Assembly (NCBI GenBank): GCA_963575745.1
Contig: CAUYUJ010016305.1
Coordinates: 271,001-335,000 of the forward strand
DNA length: 64,000 nt
Direction: 5' to 3'
Source: Prorocentrum cordatum
Taxonomy: Eukaryota > Sar > Dinophyceae > Prorocentrales > Prorocentraceae
The notes below the pieces were generated by a model. It saw nothing but the letters and a program-made list of their open reading frames with translations, did no database searches and was not told the DNA's origin. Position 1 is the first letter of the stretch; each line of letters opens with the position of its first letter. The position numbers and the translations under genes are program-made. Positions 20,601-31,600 of the stretch are shown here, piece after piece.

Positions 20601-23206
20601 TGGACTCTCATGGCCGTGTGCGTCCAGGACACGCCCTGGAGATTGACGCCATTATGCAGCGTGAAGTCTTCCTGTGTCTGCGGCGACAGGTCAACCGCGA
20701 CGCTACTCTCTGCGGTCTCGTCAGGGATCTCCAACACCATGTCCAGACCCTTTTCGGGGGAGGACCTGTTGGACGACTTGTCCAGACGCTTCAGCAGCTC
20801 CGTTGGACCTGGCCCACATTTGGCATCATGTACGACGACTGGGGCTGTCAGATCAGTTGGCTGAACCTTCCCCAAAACGCCTTCCTTCACATGCTGCGCG
20901 CCTCACAACGCAGAGCCTTTCTGAGAAAAATCAAGCCACGGCGTCATGACCTTGGACACCTGGCTTCTGTCAGACAGGGCCTCGACCTTTTCGCCAGCAC
21001 GTGGCTCGCCCGAACGAAAGGAGCAGCCAAATGCAACGCATGGCAGCTGGCGCTCCTCCTCAACTACCTGTCGGGCGGGGACCACACCCAACAGCGACGA
21101 TCTCGATCAAACACGTCCGCTGACCCCAGCCCCATCTGCCGTTACTGCGACGAGGAAGAGGAAACTCAGGAGCACACTGTTCGCGACTGCAAGTGCTGGG
21201 CCCGAGAAAGAGTCCCTCTTACCACCCTCATCAGTGACGAGCAGTGGGCCCGTCTTCCACCGCACACAAGACACTGCGGGCTCTTCGATGAAGACCCAGC
21301 CCTCCTCGATCTGCAGGCCGACCTCGCGAGGGACCCGCTACCTCAGCCCATACCGCGGCCCCCACCTGAGGGAGATCCTGCGGCTTCAGCCCAGGACTCC
21401 TACACCACCTACCTTGACCACGACACTGGTTGGACATGGGTCTACGCTGCCACGGACGGTGCATGCACCAACCAAGCCATCCCATTGCTTGCACGAGCGG
21501 GCTACGGCGTCTACTACGGCATCGACCACCGCATGAACTACAGTGCACGCGTTCACGGCATCACGCAGAACGCACAGCTTGCGGAGACCCTCGCCATTGT
21601 CCACCTCACGGCATGTGCCGAACGGCCCGTACACGTCTTCGTGGACAACCAGGCGGTGGTTGACGGTTTCCAAAGGATCATCGACGGACACTCACCACCG
21701 CAGGGCACGCACGTGGAGCTCTGGGAAAAGGTCCACCGATGTGTCATGGCCAAGCCAAACATGTTCCGCGTCGAGAAAGTCGCTAGCCACCAGGGCGACA
21801 TGGGCATCGACCTCGGGCTCATCGGGCCCATCGCGGAGGAGTTCAATCGTCAGGCTGACGCCCTCGCCACAGCGGCGGCACGTACTCATAACCTTCCAGA
21901 CGACATCGTCGAAGCTGCCAAATCACGACATCGCCAAGCGACCGTGCTTCACGGAGTCGCTGTCGCCATCTACGAGCGTAGACATCGTACACTCCCCCTC
22001 CCACACCGCAGGGCTGGGTTCACAGCTGCGGAACTAAACAAAATGGAACCAAATCCCCTGCTGTCTGACCAGGCACCACCCGCGGCTGGACCAGACATCC
22101 CACAAAACCCCGACGAGCTCTGGGCCGAGGCCCAACGGGTGTTATTCGACGAACAGGAGGACGACCCGTTCGGCTTTGGTGGGGGCCTGGACTTCCTGGG
22201 CGACGGGCCAGCCAGCGCCAACCCTGCCCCGTCGGGTACCCGCACGGCGCCCCCGACTCCGCCATTGAGAGCGGCAGCGCACCCACATGACAACGCCGTT
22301 CCTTTTCAAGACGCTGACGAGCAGGACGATGACCTGTTCAGCTTCGGTGGGGGATCGGACGCTTTGGACGACGTACCAGCCAGCGAAAACCCCGCCCCGT
22401 CGGGAAACCTCTCGACCCCTACTGCGACTCCGTCCCCAAAAGCGATAACGCCCACATACGATGATATCGGCCACCGCCAAGACGCCGACCATGACCTGGG
22501 CGACCCCCGAGGACTGAGTGGCATTGAGGACGCACCGCCGATACCACACGCTGCCGACCATGCCGCCTCCGCGAGACGCCAACCTTCTACGCGACCGACC
22601 TCAGCGGCCTTGCACGGCATCACGACTGGTCCCACCGCGCAAACCACTCCGCCTCCCCACCGCCGGCAGCCCGCGGGGGCGGCTTCAGCCCCCCCGCAGG
22701 GTACTAAACCAGACAGGCCCTCGTGCCCCATCCACGCTTCCTTCGTTGCTGAGCGAGAGGAAGCGGCTCCCCTGACCTCTAGGGGCGTGGCCCTAGCGGC
22801 TCCAGCCCTGGGGTCGCGCCGGCCCCTCCAGCCACCCTTCAAGGGTGACGGACGTCAGCGTACAGGGTCCCGTACTACGCTAGTCCACCATTTGGACAGG
22901 CGTACCGAGGACCTCGCCCCTGTCTCGAGGCCCTCGGCTGCTGGCACTGAGCAGCCACCCCTCACCGACCGCGAAACCGAGCTGTCACAGGCTATGGCTG
23001 CCCTCCAGCAGAGGTGCTTAGCTCTCGCCGCAGACCTCGTCGCCGCCCAAGCTCGTCAAGGCCCTCTACTCCAGCGCCTCCAGAGTGCTGGGCGAGCCTT
23101 CGCCGAGCTGCTCACGGCCTCGCCCGATGGTGCCGTGCCGTCACTCAACATCCAAGCTATGTTGTCATCGTTCCGCGGCGCTCCACCTGGTGCCCCGCGC
23201 TAATCT
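20588..23206 (+). CDS. LINE A C-terminal part: Zn-knuckle, RNase H, acidic tail
   Basis: An open frame of about 870 codons. It starts in the RT/RNase H connection, then shows a zf-RVT-like C..C..H..C (CRYCDEEEETQEHTVRDC, ~21139-21195). RNase H follows with its four acidic residues visible: ATDGA (~21448), AET (~21582), VDNQAV (~21640) and NRQADALA (~21845). RNase H removes the RNA template during reverse transcription. From 22139 to 22440 a ~55-residue acidic unit containing DPFGFGGG/DLFSFGGG and NPAPSG is repeated twice, a feature I do not recognise from other LINEs. The protein ends in a predicted helical segment (DRETELSQAMAALQQRCLAL) and a TAA at ~23203. An independent start is not likely; it is the end of the split ORF. 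Confidence 0.8.
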
Positions 23207-23568
23207 CCTCCTTTCTGCCTGCCCGTGTGTACGCGTGGCTCCGCGTCCACGGTGTCAGGGCGTGGGGGCGGGGGGTGCCCCGTCACTGCGCGCCGCTTAG
23301 CGGCCAAGCGCCCAACAGGCGGTCCGCCAAGCCGCCTAGCCACGTGCCAGCACGTCGCCTTTCTTGTTGGGGCCTTTTTCCTCACGCGGTCTGACAGGTG
23401 AGATCATCATCGTCTGTCCGCCGTCTGTAGCGTCTGTCGCACTGCGCCGGGGGAGGGTTTTTTTGTTGCCCGCCCTCGTATCTAAAGGCTGCACCGCCGC
23501 AAATAGTGCATGCGAGTTGTCGCACCGCAGTGCGCCTCGCGGACGGACCCTGGTCCGCCTACTTGTCC

Positions 23569-23570
<2 letters not shown>
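23207..23570. other. Likely 3' UTR of LINE A
   Basis: Non-coding, GC-rich DNA between the stop codon and the (CT)n tract. No poly(A) is seen; the element passes directly into CT repeats. Confidence 0.5.
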
Positions 23571-24062
<492 letters not shown>

Positions 24063-24064
<2 letters not shown>

Positions 24065-25475
24065 CCTCTAGCCCCCTCTAGCCCCCCGTCAAATCTGGGC
24101 CCCCGCTGCTTGCGCTCCGGGAGCTGTCGGGGCCCCCGTCGTCGCTCCAAAGCATCTGCAGCGCGTCGTCGGGGTCGGCGTCGGGCTGGGGATCGGGCGC
24201 GGCGTTGGGCTCGCCGATGGGCGCGGCGTTCGTTTCGGCGTCGGGCTCGGAGTTGGGCGCGGCGCCGGACGCGGCGCAGCGGCCCTTGCGCTTCGGGCGC
24301 GCGCGAATCCCCGCGCGCCCCTGCTGCGGATTGGCCTCGGATTTCGTGCGTTCAGCCGGCTCTCTGGGGATTGCGCGCCCGTTCCTTCGCCGGGCCGCGC
24401 CGCCAGGGGATCGGCTGAAGAAATGCGCGCGCGCCCCGGGCGACGGGGGTCGGGGGCCCGGATTGGGTCGGGGCGCGGCGCGGCAGGCAGGGCGGGGGGG
24501 GGCGGGCATCTCGCCTCCGCCCTCGCCATTGCACAGCACCGCCCCGGCCCCGCCCCGACCTCGGACCCCCGCCCCCCTCGGCGCCCTTCCCCGGCCGATC
24601 GCCTGGCGACGCGGCGCCGCCCAGGGGTCGGGTCCGGGATCTTCTTGGCTTCTTTGCAGACGCGCGCGCCCGCCGAGTCGGGCTGCGTCTGCGGGAAGGG
24701 CGGGGGGGGAAATCATCGCCCCCGTCCTTCTCCTTGCGGCCTTCGTCTGGCCCCCCCTCTCGCCGCCGTGGCCCTCGTCGTTCTCCGTCGCTTACTCCTC
24801 GCCACCTTTCCCCCCCAACCTTTCCTCCCCGCCGCGCTCGCCCCCCCGTCGCCCTCGGCGCCGTCGACTGCCGCCCTCGCCCCCCCCGCCCGCCGCCCCT
24901 GTCAAACCGCCCCCCCCGCCCCGTCGCCCTGGTCTCTTTCCAGCTCCTCCGGCTCCGCTGATCCCCGTCGGCGCCCTCGACCCCCCCTCCTCCGCCTCGT
25001 CGCCCCGCCCCCCTTCCGTGAATGCTCGCCCCCTACTCGTCCGCCCCGTCCCCCCCCCCCCCCGCGCCCCGCCTGCCCCCGTCGCCGCGCGCTCGCTGGT
25101 CGCTGGTCCCATGATCTGGCTTCGCCTATGCGAGGCTCTCGGCGGTCCGCTGCCGCCCGCCGTTCGGCGCGCGCTCCGAGAACCCCCTGATCGGGGGGGC
25201 GCGTCGCGCGCCGGCGCGGTCGTTTTTGTCGCGGGGTGGGGTGGGGGGGGGGGGGGAAGAGGGGGGGCCCTCGAGCGCCGCTCGCGCAAGGCGGCCCCCC
25301 CTGCCATGGGGCGCTGGGGGCGCGCCGCGGCGCCGCCGCGACTTCCGCGGCGAGCCGCTTCTCCGCCGTGGCAAGCGGCCGCCGGGGAGGCCGCGGCGGG
25401 CAGGGCGTCGGAAGGCGCTCGGGGGGGGGGGCACGGGGCATTCTCGGGGAGGAGGAGAAGGGGAAGGCGGCGGGG
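24063..25475. other. Very GC-rich DNA, no supported gene
   Basis: CpG- and GC-dense sequence with many C or G runs. It leaves long Pro/Arg/Ala frames on both strands, without any domain or consistent codon bias. Confidence 0.5.
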
Positions 25476-26050
25476 GATCGAGGATCGAGGGCCGGGATCA
25501 AGGAGGATCGAGGGTCGAAGATCGAGGGTCGGGATCGAGGACGGAGGACCGAGAGTCGAGTGTCGAAGATCGAAGAAGTTGAAAGCAGATCGGAGATCGA
25601 GGATCCAGGATCGACGATCGATGACAGAGGATCGGGATCGAGGAGGATCGAAGATCGAGGATCGAGGCCTGGGGTCGAGGGTGGAGGATAGAGGGTCGAT
25701 GATCGAATATCGAGGAGGTAGAAAATGGATCGAGGGTCGAAGATCGAGGATCAACGATCGAAGACCGAGGATTGGGGAGGGCGCCTGAGGATCGTAAGAT
25801 CGACCAGGATGTCGAGGAGAGATTGCGGAGGCGATCGGGCAGGCGATCCAAGGGGTCGACCCATCGAGGATCGAGTCTTCGATCGAGGGTCGGGAGATCA
25901 AGATGGTCGAGGGGTCGAAGAGCGGATCGAAGGGGGGGCCGAGGATCGATGGGATCGGTTGGGGATCGAAGGATCGAGAAGTAGAGAGATTGAGGATCGA
26001 GGAGATGGACAACCGATCGAGGATCGAGGATCGAGGACCGAGGGCCACGG
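25476..26050. repeat. GATCGAGG degenerate tandem repeat
   Basis: Variants of GATCGAGG/GGTCGAGG/GATCGAGGATCGAGG repeat over ~575 bp with irregular spacing and interruptions. Long frames here (DRGSRIE-type repeats) come from the repeat. Confidence 0.85.
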
Positions 26051-26054
26051 ATCG

Positions 26055-26331
26055 CGTCTCCATCGTCGCCAGATTGATCATCATGGCAATGGGCATCAGC
26101 ATCGGCACCACTATCATGGCCATCGCCACCAGCATTGCGAGCGCCGACATCATAATCTCAACATGGACATCGCAATCGTGATTGCCATCCTCACTTCCCT
26201 TCCCATCACCATCATCACCAACATATCCTCATCCTTTCAAGCCACCATCATCATCACCATCGCACAACACATCGGCATCACAATCGTGATCGCCGTCCTC
26301 CTCATCCTCCAATTCCTCCTCCTCCTCCTCC
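26055..26331. repeat. ATC/CCT-rich repeat, left flank of Copia
   Basis: Degenerate CATCATC and CACCATC words become (CCT)n at 26315-26331, immediately before the 5' LTR. Similar ATC repeats resume at 34370-34430 after the 3' LTR, so the Copia element was inserted into this repeat tract. Confidence 0.7.
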
Positions 26332-26547
26332 TGTGAGATATACGCTGTGCATCTTGCGTGTATGCTATGTTGCAGTGTGCAGACAGTGCAGAGCAAGGCT
26401 GTAGCATAGCGGGTATACCATTGCACTTTGGCCCGGACCTTTTCAGGGCCCTTGAGTCAGACCGCGCGCGATGTGAGAATGATATTCCCTTTCATCAGTG
26501 TTATATCTATTGTCGTCAAAGACTTCGTGGGCTTTGATAAGTTCATA
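26332..26547 (+). repeat. Copia 5' LTR
   Basis: It starts TGTGAGATATACGCTG and ends GATAAGTTCATA. Against the 3' LTR I count ten substitutions and two indels (1 and 3 bp), i.e. ~5% divergence, suggesting an old insertion. No clear target-site duplication is visible, because the flanks are low-complexity. Confidence 0.9.
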
Positions 26548-26548
26548 T

Positions 26549-26563
26549 TGGTAGCGGAGCCTG
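26549..26563 (+). promoter_or_regulatory. Copia primer-binding site
   Basis: TGGTAGCGGAGCCTG starts one or two bases after the LTR and matches the TGGTA..[AG]GAGC pattern complementary to the 3' end of initiator methionine tRNA, the usual Copia primer. Confidence 0.7.
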
Positions 26564-26787
26564 TCGATCTTTCGGCAGGCTCGTCAGCGGCCTCCATATC
26601 CCGTGGACCGATCCGCAGCGACGGCCTCATCTCCATATCGAGTAGCTTCGAGCCCGACCTCAGCTACGACTCAGAATCGACCTCCAGCGAGGTCCAGAAC
26701 AACAACGACAGCGGCGAGTACGAACAGCAGTACCCCTCCCGCGACAGCGACAGCGACAGCGACCTCTACGCAGCAAAGGCTAGCATC

Positions 26788-28671
26788 ATGGCGAAAGCAA
26801 GCGGCAGAGGAACCGACGACCAGTCTATACTACCAGAACGCGGAGTTCCACAGTTCGACGGCACACTGTCGAGGTGGAAGGAGTACGAGAAGCGGGCGAC
26901 CATGTTCATAGCGAAACTTACATTGGAGAAGAAGGAGGGCGAAGCGGCTCTCATGCTATCGGCCGGGCTGACGGGTGAAGCCTGGGGCGAAGTTGAGGAT
27001 CTCACGGCGGACGACCTGGTCCAGCCAGGCGCGGCGACGGCGCTGCTCACGCGCTTGCGGAAGCGATTCAAGATGGACACGCGGACGGAGTTGGCAGACG
27101 ACTTTGAGGAGTACTTCTACAAGTTACGACGGAATCGAGCAGAGACCCTGTTCAGCTACATATCAAGAGTTCGGGCGTCAGAGCGGAAGCTCAAGACGCA
27201 CGACATCGAGCTGCCATCCAAGGTCCGAGGATGGCTGATTCTACGACAAGGCGGCTACAGTTCAGATCAGAAGGCAGTCATCATGTCCATCGTGGGCAAG
27301 GAAATCACACAGGACAACGTGACCGAGGCGCTGGAGACGACATTCGGACAGGAGAGCACAGTATACGAACCTAATCATGCACGGAAGCAGTACCACGTGG
27401 ACGACGAAACAGGGGAGTACTACGAAGAAGATGCATACTATGGCCAAGACGAAGAACTAGAGTTCGACGACGGCTACGAGCAGGAGTACTGGGCCGAGGA
27501 CGGCGACGAGAGCTGGTACGACTGCGAGGAGGCCTACTATCAGCGAGACACGGCGGCGATGCAGGATTTCGACGTATCGGAGTACGACGAGGTCTGCGCG
27601 GCCTACCACGACGCTCGCAAGCGCTTCAATGACTTGAAGCTTGCACGAGGCTACTACCCGGTAGTGGCGATGGTACCAGGTGCGACGGGGTCATCAGCAT
27701 CGGCAGCACCGAGGCGCCCTCCGAGCAAGGGCGGAGCAAAAGGACGCGGACGATCTCGAGGAGCTGGCAAGAAGGGTAGCCCAGGACGGAAGGGCTCACC
27801 ACACTCGGCACCATCTCGCCCATGCAATCCATATACGAAGCCAAGGCGCACGGAGAGGGCGGAGGCAGCTACGAGGCCAACACCATCCAAGGCGACTTGT
27901 CTACGATGCGGCGGAGTCGGACACTGGGCGAAGGACTACCCAGAATCACCGAAGAAGCGGCCTCATGGACAGATGGATCTAGAGATGATGGTGGACGAAG
28001 TCTACTGGGGCGACCGCAAGACGGCCAGCATCATTCCCGCGCAGTTGGCGATCCTGGACGGCGGCGCGACTACGCTTATGTCAGGTTCGGAGACCATCAA
28101 GGAATACCTGACCACATGCCGCGCCAGGGGCTACCCGATCGAGACGCTGGAGGTTCACGCGTGTCGGAGGCCATTCCGTTTCGGCAATGGTAAGGTGGAG
28201 CACGCACTGTGGTGCGGTGTCATTCCAGCGAGATTCAAGAGCAAGACGGGAACCCTGTGCATCTGCCTTGTTCCAGGAGAGACGCCAATGCTCTCCCCGC
28301 GGCCCCTATAGGAGAAGTTTGCAGTGCAGGTCGACTTTGCGAATCAGCAGCTGGCGTGGAACGGCGGCAGCTACGAGGCGGCGCGCGCGTCTCCGCAAGG
28401 CCACTACATGGTGGATCTGCTTGAGGACATGGACGACCAGACGAAGGACGTTCAGCTGGGCTTCGAGTACGAGCCAGTCGATTTCAAGGAGTTCATGGAC
28501 GGCGATAGGACCATCAGCGGCCTGGAGCTTCTAAATGAAATCTACAAGGTCGACAATCGCAGCAGCGACAACGGGGAACAGTGGGAAGTTGCACCGCAGC
28601 GGGCGCACTCAGAAGGATGCCCGCAACGAGTCGTGAAGGTAAACTGGTCAACTGCTGTGGCGAGTATATGA
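26788..28671 (+). pseudogene. Copia gag with zinc knuckle and protease
   Basis: The frame is open from inside the LTR; ATG 26788 gives a compact Gag. A Gag capsid-like region (FDGTLSRWKEYEKR through LEKKEGEAALML to TTFGQE) is followed by acidic Tyr-rich sequence, a basic stretch, and a CCHC knuckle at 27898-27939 in which the last Cys is Tyr (CLRCGGVGHWAKDY). The protease motif is ILDGGATTLMSG at ~28051-28083 (DGGA rather than D[ST]GA). An in-frame TAG at 28309-28311 interrupts the protein, yet the same frame goes on (EKFAVQVDF..) to TGA 28669. Gag would form particles and the protease would process the polyprotein; this copy could not do so. Confidence 0.8.
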
Positions 28672-31600
28672 AGCAGTATCGGTGCCAAAATCATGCTTTC
28701 TGCGGCGACCTTTGCTTCGCAACGACGCCGCTCCAGCCAGTCGACCCGAACCTGCCAGAGCCATGCTGGTGCCTGGCGGACGCCTGCAGCGACGTGACGC
28801 AGCTCACCGAGCAGGACACGTACAGCAGCGACGATAGCGACAAGAGGCAGGTCAAGACAAACTTCATTCAGAATATCGACTCGGCGATCAAGCACGCGAG
28901 CGACCAGTGCATGCAGACGATGCGGCGTGCAGCGGCAAAGCGTTGCACTACGCGACGGAAGGTCTGGGAGGTCTATGCAGGCGAAGCTAGGCTATCTCAG
29001 AGTCTACGCGACCTTGGAGCGGATGTCGAGACGTTCGGACTACACGCGGGCTGGGACTTCGCGAAGGCCGAACACCGAGAGCGGTTCAAGCGCAAGCTAC
29101 ACGAAGAACAGCCAGACGAAGTACATACCTCCCCGATGCGTGGACCTTGGCCCAACATGCAGGAGCTAAACATTCACCAACACCCAGGTTGGAAGGAGTA
29201 TAGTATTGAGCTACGTGACTGGCATCATCGGACACACCTGCAATTCGCGGCGGACGTCTACCACATTCAGTGTGAAGGTGGACGTCATGCTCACGTGGAA
29301 CATCCAGCCACATCGAGGGCTTGGCAGACCAAGGCCTGGTCCAACCTACCGGGCTACAAAACGATTTTCGACCAGTGCACGTACGGTCTCACCCTACCAG
29401 GGGACGACGATCAGCCGGTCAAGAAGCCCACCGCCATCAGGACCACCAAGAAGCTCATGGCTGCTATCGCGAGCACGCGATGCGACAGGTGTCGTCAGCA
29501 CGCAGTACTGGAGGGCAACGTGGACGGCAGTGGCGTCAAGCGCACGAAGGTCACGGAGGACTACCCGTTCATTTTGGCAGCCACCCTGGCACAAGTTATG
29601 GTGGAGGCCGAGGTCGAGGAGATCTACAACGGCGAAGACGCCAGCAGCGGCAGCAACCCCACCTCGACGGACAAGACGGCGGAGGAGGAGGTTGTCCACG
29701 TGCACTCGCAACTACGCGAGAAATACGGCACCGAGGCGTTGCGCTACGTCAAGCGGCTACACCGGAACATGGGACATCCCAACCCGACGGTACTAGATCG
29801 GCTACTACAGCAAGCAGGAGCTCAGGAGAACGTGCTCAACTGCGCGTCTGAGTATCGCTGCGAGCACTGTATGCAGCGGCAGCGCCCGCCTAAGGCACCT
29901 ACAGCGTCAGAAAAGCACCCGACGAAGTCCAACGAGACCGTTTACACCGACGTGTTCTGGGTCAAGACAGCGACAGGTGCTACCAGGTACTGTGCCCTAC
30001 GGACAATCAAGACGGAGACGGCCGACGAGCTGATCAAGGCGGTCGAGCGTGGCTGGATCAGGCAATTCGGTCCCATGGGCGAAACACGCACCGACGACGG
30101 CTCAGGTTTCGCGTCGGACAAGTTCACGCAGTTTCTGGAGCAACATAATATCAGTACTGTGATCGCAGCAGGCGAGGCTCACTTGAGTGTCGGAGTGGTG
30201 GAGCGACGTCATCGAGTGGTTCGAGAGGCGATCGAGCTCTACTGCCAGGACGCTATTGAGCGTACAGCCAACACGGTGCTCGACGAGAAACTGATCACCG
30301 AGGCGTGCACCTATGTGCCCCGCCAGGTCAACCGACTGGCGTTCACAAAAAGGTATTCACCATGCCAGTGGGTTCTGGGCATGGATCCCGCTACGACGAT
30401 GACCAACTCCAGCGGCAAGTTCTCACCAGCGACCCTGTGCCAGATGAAGGAGGACGAGGACTTCAAGGACGTGCTGGAAAAGAGGTCTATGGCGGCGTTA
30501 GCTTTCATGAAGGCGGACGCCTCAGCTAAACTTCGACGCGCACTCCTACGACGACACGTGGCGCTCAAGCACGATCTGTCCATCGGCCAGCGGTGTTACT
30601 ACTGGCGCGAGGGCAAGACTAACAAACTGATCAAGAACATGTGGAAGGGCCCCGCAGTCGTGGTGTTCAAGGAGATGCGCCAGGATGAGAGTGGACCACG
30701 CATCTACTGGATCGTTCACGGCACACAGTTACTACGGTGTGCACCTGAGCACGTTCGGCCAGACGTGAGTGATCAAGAGTGCGTTCTTCTCGAGAACCTG
30801 ACCCAGGCCAAGGATGCACTGGGCAACATGCGGAGGACGGGCGTGACGCAGTACCATGACATCAACTCACAGCAAACCCCCTTCGACGCACCGGGCGATT
30901 CGGACATGGACGTCGACGACGACGCGGAGGACGGAGACGGAGACGAAGGTCCAGCATCCAAGCGACGTCGAGGAGGAGGTCCCGATTCGAGGGCGTCCAA
31001 CGTGGCGGAGGTACCTACAAGGGAATCGTCATCTGGGTCAGCGGCGGCAGCAGCCACGGCAACGCCAGAGATGCCACCAGCAACAGCAGCTCCAGCGGAG
31101 GATCTTCCTGACGCGGAGGCGCCGATACCCGACGGCAGTCGACAGACGTCTAACTCTGGTCAGCCAGACCAGGAGCCGATGCCGACAACCCACCCACCAG
31201 AGCAAGAGCAGCCAACAGCTCAACCGACAGCGCAGCCAACGCAGACAGCGCAGCCAGCAACCTCATCGTCATCAGCGGCGGCAGCACCATCACCGGAGCA
31301 GGAGCTCGGATCGACGCAGACGCGGTCGAGGCCTATATCAAATCTTCAGAAAGAGCGGCTCTGGATGGACAAAGCGGAGACGGCGATATTCACCAGACCT
31401 GGAGGCGGAGTCTTCAGAGGCACTCTACCCGACCCTGGACTGAGCAGCGCGGTGCCAGTACCGGACCTCGACGATGCTGACGACGAACTTGCAGCTCTAC
31501 AGCTTATGGTCACCAGTCAGGATATGCCAGTCGGCTGGGAGTTCAACGGCGCGAATGCAAAGCTCAGCGACATCTTCGTGGACATCGGCGCGAGGAACAT

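Larger units (their letters stand above)
14627..23570 (+). mobile_element. LINE A, ~8.9 kb non-LTR retrotransposon
   Basis: The element holds, in order, a Cys-rich N-terminus, a long Pro/Ala-rich linker, an AP-type endonuclease, a reverse transcriptase, a zinc-knuckle, RNase H and an acidic tail, all on the plus strand. It lies exactly between two (CT)n tracts on the same strand. I therefore take its ends as ~14627 and ~23570. No LTR or terminal inverted repeat is seen. Three net frame changes in the RT region make this copy a pseudo-element unless they are assembly errors. Confidence 0.8.

Noticed and set aside
24205-26153. 500-codon ORFs in the GC-rich and GATCGAGG regions
   Set aside because: Low-complexity Pro/Arg/Ala or repeated DRGSRIE patterns in several frames; no recognisable domain.
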